From G016234445 sp964438865 (GTDB lineage Bacteria > Chloroflexota > Dehalococcoidia > Tepidiformales > Tepidiformaceae): 64,000 nt of DNA. Where the stretch lies: assembly GCA_964438865.1 (NCBI GenBank), contig CAYTMI010000004.1:1-64000 (forward strand), in the 5' to 3' direction. The translations under genes and the position numbers were made by a program. The notes beneath the pieces are model-generated. The model had not been told where the DNA came from. It did no database searches and saw nothing but the letters and a program-made list of their open reading frames with translations. Each line of letters begins with the position of its first letter. Within the stretch, counting starts at the first letter, position 1. Below, piece by piece: positions 32,967 through 39,392 of this stretch.

Positions 32967-33755
32967 CTACTGCCCCGACCACGTCAACCGCGGCGTCCGC
33001 GCCAGCCCCAAAGAGTAGACCGCCGCCGCGAGGGCGCCAAGGACCGCGAAGTCGACCCCAAGCCCGATGAACGCCTCGCCATTCGCTGCATAAGCCGCCA
33101 GTTCCAGCGCGTCCACGGCGTAGGTAAGCGGGTTCGCGTACGCCATCACCTGGAGCCACGCCGGCAGTTCGTCCACGGGGAAGAATGCCCCGGAGAAGAA
33201 GAGCAGCGGGAAGAGCGCCAGGTTCATCACGAGGTGGAAGCCCTGCATGGTCTGGATCCGGGACGCCAAGGCCTGGGCCAGTCCCGCCAGGAGGACGTTC
33301 AGGAGCACCACCGTGAGCAGCGCCACTCCCAACCCGCCGGCGACGCCATACTGCCATTCGAACTCCACGAAGGGTGCTGCGATGAACAGGACAGCCGCCG
33401 CCTGGATGGCCCCGATGGCCACTCCCGCCAGCGACTTCCCGAGGAGGATGACCCGCGCCGGGTGCGGCGACGCGAGCAGCATCCGGAGGACGCCGCTGTC
33501 GCGGTCGCGGTAGAAGGATGCGCTGGAGAAGGTCGACGAGAACACCGAGGTCATCACGACCGAGCCTGCCACCAGGTAGGCGGTGAAGCTGCCGGCCGGG
33601 AGCTTCGAAGGCGCCAGCCCCTCCGACACGCCGTTCCCGAGGAAGACGAGGAAGAGCAGCGGCGTGAACACGGACGAGTACAGCTGAGACCGGGCGCGGA
33701 CCACTCCCCGCAGGTCCCGCATGACCAGCGCGGCACAGGCGGAAGCAGTATTCAT
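32967..33755 (-). CDS. ABC-2 type transporter permease
   Basis: 262 residues with six membrane segments and the ABC-2 signature region ANPLTYAVDALELAAY near residue 208. It starts MNTASACAALVMRDLRGVVR with the usual amphipathic N-terminus. Its ATG overlaps the stop of the ATPase gene by 4 nt. Together they form an exporter of the drug/lipid efflux type; the substrate is unknown. Confidence 0.91.
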   Translation of the reverse strand: MNTASACAALVMRDLRGVVRARSQLYSSVFTPLLFLVFLGNGVSEGLAPSKLPAGSFTAYLVAGSVVMTSVFSSTFSSASFYRDRDSGVLRMLLASPHPARVILLGKSLAGVAIGAIQAAAVLFIAAPFVEFEWQYGVAGGLGVALLTVVLLNVLLAGLAQALASRIQTMQGFHLVMNLALFPLLFFSGAFFPVDELPAWLQVMAYANPLTYAVDALELAAYAANGEAFIGLGVDFAVLGALAAAVYSLGLARTPRLTWSGQ

Positions 33756-34705
33756 GACGATGCCCCCGAACCCGCGACGGGCTGCCGGGCTACGTGCTGG
33801 AAGTAAGCGTCCTCGAGTGTCGATTGCTCGATGGCGACGGCGCGGATGGCCCCCGGGGCGATCGCGAAGAGACGGGGGACGAAGGCCGCGGCGTCGTCCA
33901 CCGTGATGTGGAGGACCGCATCCTGCGCGACGACCTGCCCTTCCCCGGCGGCCTGTTCTACCGCCGCCAGTTGACCCGCGGTCAGCCCTTCGACCGTCAC
34001 GCGGACGGCCTCGCGTTTCAGGCCCCTCTTGAGTTCGGCCGGGGTGCCCGTGGCCATCACCTGTCCGGCCTGGATGAACGCCACCCGGTCGCAGACGGTG
34101 TCGGCCTCGGCGAGGTCGTTGGTGGCGAGGAGGATAGTGCGGCCAGCGCCGCGGGTGTCCATGAGCGCGGTCCAGAGGGCGCGGCGTTCGTGGGGGTCCA
34201 CGCCCGTCGTGGGTTCGTCGAGGAGGAGGAGGAGTGGGTCGTGGAGGAGGGCGCGGCCCATCTCCAGGCGGCGGCGCATGCCGCCGGAGAGTGTCGAGAC
34301 CGCGTCAGTCGCCCGGTCTGCGAGTCCGAACGCGGCCAGCAACGCTGCCGACCGTTCGCGCGCCGCCGGGCGGGGCACCCCGAAGAGGCGGCCGGCCAGC
34401 CACAGAGTGTCGTTGACGGTCATCAGCGGGTCGGAGGCGTTCTCCTGGAAGACGGTGCCGACCCGTGCCCGCATCGCCGGGGCCGGCGGCTCGCCGAAGA
34501 CCCGGAGGGTGCCCGAGTCCGGCGCTTCCATGGCGGCGACGAGGCCGACAAAGGTGCTTTTGCCGGAACCGTTCGGCCCGAGCAGCCCGAAGACGGAGCC
34601 TCGCGGCACTTCGAGGGTGAAGCCATCAAGGGCGCGGCGTTCGCCGTAACGGCGGCCGATGCCGTCAGCAGAGATCGCGGCGCCTTCCATCCGAGCGATG
34701 TTCAC
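33752..34705 (-). CDS. ABC transporter ATP-binding protein (DrrA-type)
   Basis: 317 residues. Walker A GPNGSGKSTF near 44, Q-loop TVFQENAS near 88, signature LSGGMRRRLEMGRAL near 142, Walker B LLLLLDEPTTGVDP near 162 and H-loop replaced by LATNDLAEAD (Asn where most have His). The GTG at 34705 or the ATG at 34690 may start translation. It pairs with the permease that follows. Confidence 0.92.
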   Translation of the reverse strand: MNIARMEGAAISADGIGRRYGERRALDGFTLEVPRGSVFGLLGPNGSGKSTFVGLVAAMEAPDSGTLRVFGEPPAPAMRARVGTVFQENASDPLMTVNDTLWLAGRLFGVPRPAARERSAALLAAFGLADRATDAVSTLSGGMRRRLEMGRALLHDPLLLLLDEPTTGVDPHERRALWTALMDTRGAGRTILLATNDLAEADTVCDRVAFIQAGQVMATGTPAELKRGLKREAVRVTVEGLTAGQLAAVEQAAGEGQVVAQDAVLHITVDDAAAFVPRLFAIAPGAIRAVAIEQSTLEDAYFQHVARQPVAGSGASS

Positions 34706-34748
34706 ACGCCGGGGGGCTTGTGACGAGCGGCTGCCCCGGATTGCGGCC

Positions 34749-35012
34749 TCATGCGGGGGCGGCGAGGCCGGCCACCAACTGGCCCATGACGATCAGGAGA
34801 ATGATCGCCGCCATCGGGCTCAGGTCCATCATCCCGGTGCTCGGCATCACCTTCCGGATCGGGTTGATGATCGGCTCGGTGACGCGGAAGAGCATCTGGT
34901 AGAGCGGGCTCGACTGGTCGATCGGGAACCAGCTCAGGAGCGACCGCGCGACGATCGCCCAGGTCAGGATCTGGATGAAGGTGAACGTCAGTTGGGCGAT
35001 GTAGGGGTTAAT
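34749..35012 (-). CDS. YggT family membrane protein with apparent ATT start codon
   Basis: The frame encodes NPYIAQLTFTFIQILTWA and then ARSLLSWFPIDQSSPLYQ and PIRKVMPSTGMMDLSP, a complete YggT protein of 87 residues with two membrane helices. No ATG, GTG or TTG occurs in frame between the upstream region and the conserved start; the codon aligned with the usual Met of MNPYIAQ is ATT, preceded by CGGAG at 7-nt spacing. ATT initiation is known for infC but rare elsewhere. Its stop lies 43 nt before the ABC ATPase start on the same strand. YggT proteins are linked to division, osmotic stress or photosystem assembly. Confidence 0.8.
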   Translation of the reverse strand: MNPYIAQLTFTFIQILTWAIVARSLLSWFPIDQSSPLYQMLFRVTEPIINPIRKVMPSTGMMDLSPMAAIILLIVMGQLVAGLAAPA

Positions 35013-35091
35013 CGGTCGACTCCGTGGCCGCGGGGGCGGAAATCCTCTTTCGATGATAGCAAATCGGCCTCGCTGTCCAAGCCAACAGGGC

Positions 35092-35352
35092 TTAACCTCC
35101 CGCGGCCTGGTTGACGACGTAGATCATCGCGTACAACAGGAAGATCACCGCCATGGCGCTGAGGTCGATCATCCCGGTGCGGGGCATCATCCGGCGGACC
35201 GGTTCCAGCAACGGTTCCGTGAGGCGATCGAGAAGCTGCACAATCTGGTGCCGGCGGTCGATGGGGAACCACGTGAGCAGCGAGCGGATGACGATGAGGA
35301 CGATGAGGACGTAGAGAAACGTTGTGAAGACGGTCGCGACCTGGTCGTTCAA
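35092..35352 (-). CDS. YggT family membrane protein
   Basis: 86 residues from a TTG that overlaps the proC stop (TTGA). Two membrane helices flank ARS/IRSLLTWFPIDRRHQ and PVRRMMPRTGMIDLS, the YggT signature. It is a paralogue of the protein at 34749-35012, 79 nt downstream, and shows the common yggS-proC-yggT order. Confidence 0.88.
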   Translation of the reverse strand: MNDQVATVFTTFLYVLIVLIVIRSLLTWFPIDRRHQIVQLLDRLTEPLLEPVRRMMPRTGMIDLSAMAVIFLLYAMIYVVNQAAGG

Positions 35353-36143
35353 GCGAGACCGCCGAGTTCCTGGGCGCGATGGTAGGCCGCCTGGATCGCT
35401 TCGATTACGGAGGCGCGTACGGCCCCCTTTTCCAGTTGGAGCAGCCCGGCGGCGGTTGTCCCTGCGGGCGAAGTGACCATCGCCCGGAGTTCGGCCGCGC
35501 TCTTGCCCGCTTCCTGCGCATAAACGGCGGACCCGTAGACCGTCTGCAGCACCATCTCGTCTGCCTGGGCGCGGGTGAGGCCGATCGCCACGGCGCCTTC
35601 GATCATGGCTTCGATGAAGAGGAAGACGTAGCCGGGACCGCTGCCGCTGACGGCCGTCGCCATGTCCAGCTTCTTCTCGTCGTCGACGTAGATTTCGCGG
35701 CCGATGGCGGCGAGGAGGCGCTGGGCAAGTGCGCGCTGCTCCGGTGCCACGGCGTCCGTGGCGGTCCAGACGCTCATGCCGGCCTTCGCCGCCACCGGTG
35801 TGTTGGGCATCACCCGGACGATGCGGTTGTGGTGGAACTCGGCCTCTATGGTGGCGATCCGTACGCCGGCCATGATCGAAACGAGGAGCCCGCCTTCGTT
35901 GACGCTGCCCCGGACCGAATGGATGTCCTGCGGCTTGACGGAGAGGAGGACGAGGTCGGCGCCGCCCATGGCGTCGGCGGCGCTGGCGGTCGTCGCGACC
36001 GCATATTCACCGGCGAGTTGGTGGCGGCGGTGTTCGACGACTTCGCAGACGGTGACTTCCGCGGCGGAGAACACCCCACCTTCGAGGGCCGCGTGGAGGA
36101 TGGCCTCGCCCATCACGCCGCCGCCGATAATCGCTACTTTCAT
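35349..36143 (-). CDS. proC: Pyrroline-5-carboxylate reductase
   Basis: 264 residues starting MKVAIIGGGVMGEAIL, the Rossmann loop. LLSVKPQDI near 70 binds the coenzyme, VRVMPNTPVAAKAGMS near 112, and the C-terminal signature with SGSGPGYVFLFIEAMIEGAV near 160 and SPAGTTAAGL near 223 completes the fold. It performs the last step of proline synthesis. Both ends overlap neighbours by 4 nt (yggS upstream, yggT downstream). Confidence 0.95.
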   Translation of the reverse strand: MKVAIIGGGVMGEAILHAALEGGVFSAAEVTVCEVVEHRRHQLAGEYAVATTASAADAMGGADLVLLSVKPQDIHSVRGSVNEGGLLVSIMAGVRIATIEAEFHHNRIVRVMPNTPVAAKAGMSVWTATDAVAPEQRALAQRLLAAIGREIYVDDEKKLDMATAVSGSGPGYVFLFIEAMIEGAVAIGLTRAQADEMVLQTVYGSAVYAQEAGKSAAELRAMVTSPAGTTAAGLLQLEKGAVRASVIEAIQAAYHRAQELGGLA

Positions 36144-36835
36144 CCGATACGCTCCCCAAAGATCGCGCGGCCCACGCGGACGTGTGTGGCCCCCTCTTCG
36201 ATGGCCACCTCGTAGTCGCCGGTCATCCCCATCGAAAGCGACGGGAGGCCGTGTTCGTCGGCCAGCTGGCGAAGTTGGCGGAAGCAGGGGCGCGCGTCTT
36301 CCGGGTTCGAAACCAGCGGCGCGACGGTCATCAGTCCCTCCACGCGGACGTTTGGCAGGGTGGTTGCGACGGCGAGGATGGCCGGGACAACGGCGGGCGT
36401 CATCCCGAACTTCGCCGGGTCGGCGGCGACGTTGACTTCGAGCATCACTCGCTGGGGCACGGTGGCCGCTGCGTCGATGGCGCGAAGGATTCGTTCGGAG
36501 TCGACTGCGTGGAGTATAGCAAAGCGGCCCGCCGAGGCCCGAACCTTGTTGGATTGGAGATGGCCAATGAGGTGGAAGTTGGCCGCCCCGGGTGCGCCGG
36601 AGGTGGCGGCGAGCGCGTCCATCTTGGCGAGCGCTTCCTGGACGCGATTCTCCCCGAACTGGGTGATCCCGGCCTCCCAGGCGGCGAGGACGGCCTCCGG
36701 GGGGTGGGTCTTCGAGACGGCAATCAGCGTAACCGAGGCGGAGTTGCGGCCGCTCCGCGCACAGGCGGCTTCGATGCGGCCGCGCACAGAGGCGACCCGG
36801 TCCCGCATACCGATGGAGACGCCGCCCGCTGTCAT
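36140..36835 (-). CDS. yggS: PLP homeostasis protein YggS/PLPBP
   Basis: 231 residues. The PLP lysine is Lys42 in LIAVSKTHPPE; FGENRVQEAL near 64, HLIGHLQSNKV near 92, and SMGMTGDYEVAIEEG plus HVRVGRAIFGER at the C-terminus bind the phosphate. This alanine-racemase-like barrel buffers PLP and is usually beside proC. Its ATG overlaps the upstream stop by 4 nt. Confidence 0.94.
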   Translation of the reverse strand: MTAGGVSIGMRDRVASVRGRIEAACARSGRNSASVTLIAVSKTHPPEAVLAAWEAGITQFGENRVQEALAKMDALAATSGAPGAANFHLIGHLQSNKVRASAGRFAILHAVDSERILRAIDAAATVPQRVMLEVNVAADPAKFGMTPAVVPAILAVATTLPNVRVEGLMTVAPLVSNPEDARPCFRQLRQLADEHGLPSLSMGMTGDYEVAIEEGATHVRVGRAIFGERIG

Positions 36836-37095
36836 CGGAGTTCCGGCGGGTGCTTCGCTTCCCATACTCCCCGCGCGGCGACTGCCGCAGCGATGACCAG
36901 CACCGCGGCCAGGCCCGCCACCACATGGAGGGTGAAGAGGAAGAAGAGGAGGACGAGCCCCGCGACGACGCCAAGGATGATGCCCAGCGGCAGGGCAAGG
37001 ACGCTGAACACCGCCCAGATGATCTGGACAGTTTCCTTGAATCCGCCGGACTTGTCGTCCTGGGGCGGTTCGCCGGAGCCGTAGTAGAAGCCCAT
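36832..37095 (-). CDS. Small two-helix membrane protein heading the yggS-proC operon
   Basis: 87 residues with a polar start (MGFYYGSGEPPQDDKSGG) and two hydrophobic helices at about 25-52 and 55-78 (LALPLGIILGVVAGLVLLFF). It is similar in size and placement to short Chloroflexota membrane proteins, but I do not recognise a family. The ATG has no Shine-Dalgarno; a TATACT box ends 6 nt upstream. Longer starts would run through the heptamer repeats. Confidence 0.7.
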   Translation of the reverse strand: MGFYYGSGEPPQDDKSGGFKETVQIIWAVFSVLALPLGIILGVVAGLVLLFFLFTLHVVAGLAAVLVIAAAVAARGVWEAKHPPELR

Positions 37096-37101
37096 GAGGG
37101 G

Positions 37102-37107
37102 AGTATA
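37102..37107 (-). promoter_or_regulatory. -10 box of the leaderless yggS-proC-yggT operon
   Basis: On the minus strand TATACT is followed by 6 nt and the ATG at 37095. The heptamer array begins 3 nt upstream of this box, so it occupies the place of the -35 region. Confidence 0.6.
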
Positions 37108-37110
37108 GGG

Positions 37111-37194
37111 GAGCACCGAGGGCCGAGCACCGAGGACTGAGGACTGAGGACTGGGGAATGAGGAATGAGGAATGAGGAATGAGGACTGAGGCGG
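37111..37194 (+). repeat. Twelve-unit GAGNNNN heptamer array
   Basis: Twelve consecutive 7-bp units: two GAGCACC flanking one GAGGGCC, then GAGGACT three times, GGGGAAT once, GAGGAAT three times, GAGGACT and GAGGCGG. Runs of identical units inside a degenerate array look like local slippage or templated copying. The unit GAGGGCC is shared with the array at 625-673, and GGGGAAT/GAGGACT resembles cyanobacterial STRR heptamers. No four-helix-bundle gene is adjacent here. Confidence 0.85.
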
Positions 37195-37583
37195 CCCCGC
37201 CGCCCACCGAACCGCGACTGTGAGGGAGCGTACGCCGTACCTCATCCCTCCAGATCCCGGCGGCAGGAGCACGGCCGGATACCGCCGGCACCCACCGTAC
37301 CGCGACGGGCAGGGAGCGGCGTAGCCCCGGCGCCGGCCGAGTTCCGTCGCCGGGGCGCCCCCTGAGACGACCTCCACAGAAAAAACACGACTTGAAGTCA
37401 TGAAGCTGGGGTTCGTGGACGGGTCTGGCGAGGGGGCTGGTGTGGTGCGGACGGCGGGCATGGGGCGAGGGTGCGGGAGAGTGGGGAGGAGGTGGTAGGG
37501 GTCGGTGGCGCTGGGGGGCTTCTGGCGCGGTTGTCACACCGCCAGGCTGGACGTCGAGCCGCGCCAGCGCCACAAAGCGCGGG
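37195..37583. other. 389-nt gene-free region with repeats and a hairpin
   Basis: Besides the direct repeat, a hairpin pairs GCCCCGGCG (37324-37332) with CGCCGGGGC (37348-37356). The part 37380-37420 is locally A-rich (CAGAAAAAACACGACTT) and 37420-37520 is strongly G-rich on the plus strand. No credible coding frame, RNA gene or promoter was identified. It separates the yggS-proC promoter from the end of the helicase gene. Confidence 0.6.
37201..37318. repeat. Imperfect 30-bp direct repeat, REP-like
   Basis: 37201-37230 and 37289-37318 agree at 25 of 30 positions, with the core ACCGCGAC followed by AGGGAGCG. Similar GC-rich repeats with an ACCGCGAC...GAGGGAGCG core are scattered in other GC-rich bacterial genomes. 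No transposase is nearby. Confidence 0.6.
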
Positions 37584-39389
37584 TCAAGAACCCAAGAAGG
37601 CCTTTAGGAACTCGCTCCCAGACTCCACACGGACGCCGGTTTCATCGATGAACGCCGATCGCCCCTTCGCTGAAGAAGTGCCGGTAGGATCGCTGTAGCG
37701 CTGGGGACCGTACCGCGAGGTGGCGTAGCTCATCAGGGTTGTGTTGGTGGAGCGAGTCATGCCTACGTAGAGCAGACGCCTCCGCTCATCTCGTTGTCGC
37801 CCCACGTGTTCGCGCTCGTAAGATCCGGGCTCGACCGCTGGTAAGATGCACCAGTCCGCTTCAAGCCCCTTCGCGCCGTTGACGGTCATGACCGATACGC
37901 GGCCGGGCTTTAGCTCGTCGGTCACGGGTTCTTCCAGTTCCTCGTCGATTTCATGCTGGCCGAAACCTACAGGATTGGTGCACCCCGTTACCTTGGCAAG
38001 GTCGCTTAGAAAGTTTTCGCTATCTCTGAGCACCTGCAAGTCGGAAAGAACTTGGGCCCTGGCGTCTTCAAGCGCGGGGACCAGGGCATCCCCGGATCGG
38101 AGGAGTCCCGCCATCCGCTGGCTCGACTCCCAGGCCGCGTCCAACAACTCCACCACCCGCCGCGCGCGGCTGGTCTTTGCGCAGTTAAGGATGATAGCGG
38201 TTGCCGCCGCAACGCTGTCATCGTCGTCCTTAAGCAGCCGCTGGAGCGCGCCCGCATAGCGGCACGCGTCCCCTTCATCTGGCTCGCGGCCCGTTCGGTC
38301 GTCCACCGGGCAATCTAGCCTCTTTAGCTCAGCCGCCAATTGATGACCGATCGCCTTGTTCGGGGCTGCGATAAGAACGGTCCGTTGTGGAGCTAGTTCT
38401 AGGGCCTTGCGTGCGATCAACGCTAACGCACTCGCCTCTGCGGTACCAGACTCGAACCGAAGAACCCGTAGCGTTCCTTCTGTCTCACTTAGGGCAGGAT
38501 CTGGTATGCCCGGCGCGCCGCCGAGCAGTTGCGTACCTCCGCGGAGGATGCTACGGGGGCACCGGTACGACCGTTTCAGAACGAACAGGCGCGCCGGCGA
38601 GAGGCGATTGGGGAATTCAGCGCAGTAGTCTGGATGGGCGTGGCGCAGGGTCTCGTAAATCGACTGGTTCGGATCCCCCACTGCAAAAATGGTGATCCCC
38701 GAGCCAGCAAGTAGAGCTAGGATTTCGTGCTCGCACTTGTTCAGATCCTGATACTCGTCTACCAAGAGATGCGAGCAGTCGAGTCCGAGCGCTTCGGGCA
38801 GGGCCCCCCCGCTGGAAACAAGGAAGCGCCACCATAGGAACGTCAGCTCGCCCCGGGTCAGGAATCCCAGCGCCTCTTGGGCCCGCCGGTAAACAGCTTG
38901 GAACGCGGACCTGTTCCCGTCAGCGAACCATGAATGGTCATCCTCGAACGCTTGGCACCAGCGGGCGTTGTAGTCCCGGCGGGCTTGCTGGGCCTTTCGG
39001 ATGTTATCGAACCGGAGTTGATCCTTCACGATCGTGTCAAGAAAAACGCGTTCCTCCCAATCGTCGAGAACGACTAGAGGTCTTGGTAGCCGCCTTGCAT
39101 CGCTGTGTCGCAGTGAACGAAGAGCGAGCGAGTGGAAAGTCGTCACCCGGTCGGCCGAGAGTGCAATGTTAGCTCCGGGATCGAGGAGCTTGCGCCTAAT
39201 ATCCCGAACGCCGGCATTGGTGAAGTTCACGACCCGAATTCGGGCACCGTCGACGCCGTCGTTCGTCATCAGGTGCCCAGCCTTCCCCAGCAAGGTCTTG
39301 GTCTTACCGGTGCCCGGGCCTGCGATGACAGCCGCGTGGGCTGGATAAGAGACGGCTTCGAGCTGGAGTGGATTCAGCGGAGCGGTCAC
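37584..39389 (-). CDS. UvrD-like superfamily 1A helicase
   Basis: 601 residues from GTG, only 3 nt after the nrdJ stop. Motif Q is NPLQLEAV, Walker A AGPGTGKTKTLL at residues 23-34, motif Ia VVNFTNAG, motif II LLVDEYQDLN, motif III FAVGDPNQSIYE, motif IV KRSYRCP, motif V TVNGAKGLEADW and motif VI LLYVGMTRSTN. All helicase motifs are intact, but the protein is shorter than UvrD/PcrA/Rep (about 650-750) and lacks their 2B and C-terminal extensions in full. Codon choice is less GC-biased than its neighbours (more CTA, AGG, TTA-type codons), suggesting acquisition. Coupling to nrdJ behind a LexA box suggests DNA-repair use. Confidence 0.9.
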   Translation of the reverse strand: MTAPLNPLQLEAVSYPAHAAVIAGPGTGKTKTLLGKAGHLMTNDGVDGARIRVVNFTNAGVRDIRRKLLDPGANIALSADRVTTFHSLALRSLRHSDARRLPRPLVVLDDWEERVFLDTIVKDQLRFDNIRKAQQARRDYNARWCQAFEDDHSWFADGNRSAFQAVYRRAQEALGFLTRGELTFLWWRFLVSSGGALPEALGLDCSHLLVDEYQDLNKCEHEILALLAGSGITIFAVGDPNQSIYETLRHAHPDYCAEFPNRLSPARLFVLKRSYRCPRSILRGGTQLLGGAPGIPDPALSETEGTLRVLRFESGTAEASALALIARKALELAPQRTVLIAAPNKAIGHQLAAELKRLDCPVDDRTGREPDEGDACRYAGALQRLLKDDDDSVAAATAIILNCAKTSRARRVVELLDAAWESSQRMAGLLRSGDALVPALEDARAQVLSDLQVLRDSENFLSDLAKVTGCTNPVGFGQHEIDEELEEPVTDELKPGRVSVMTVNGAKGLEADWCILPAVEPGSYEREHVGRQRDERRRLLYVGMTRSTNTTLMSYATSRYGPQRYSDPTGTSSAKGRSAFIDETGVRVESGSEFLKAFLGS

Positions 39390-39392
39390 ACG

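Noticed and set aside
37111..37194. Possible CRISPR array
   Set aside because: Units are 7 bp in direct contact without spacers, and no cas gene is present.
37584..39389. GajB-like helicase of a Gabija defence system
   Set aside because: No OLD-family nuclease (GajA) is adjacent; the upstream neighbour is nrdJ and downstream is non-coding.
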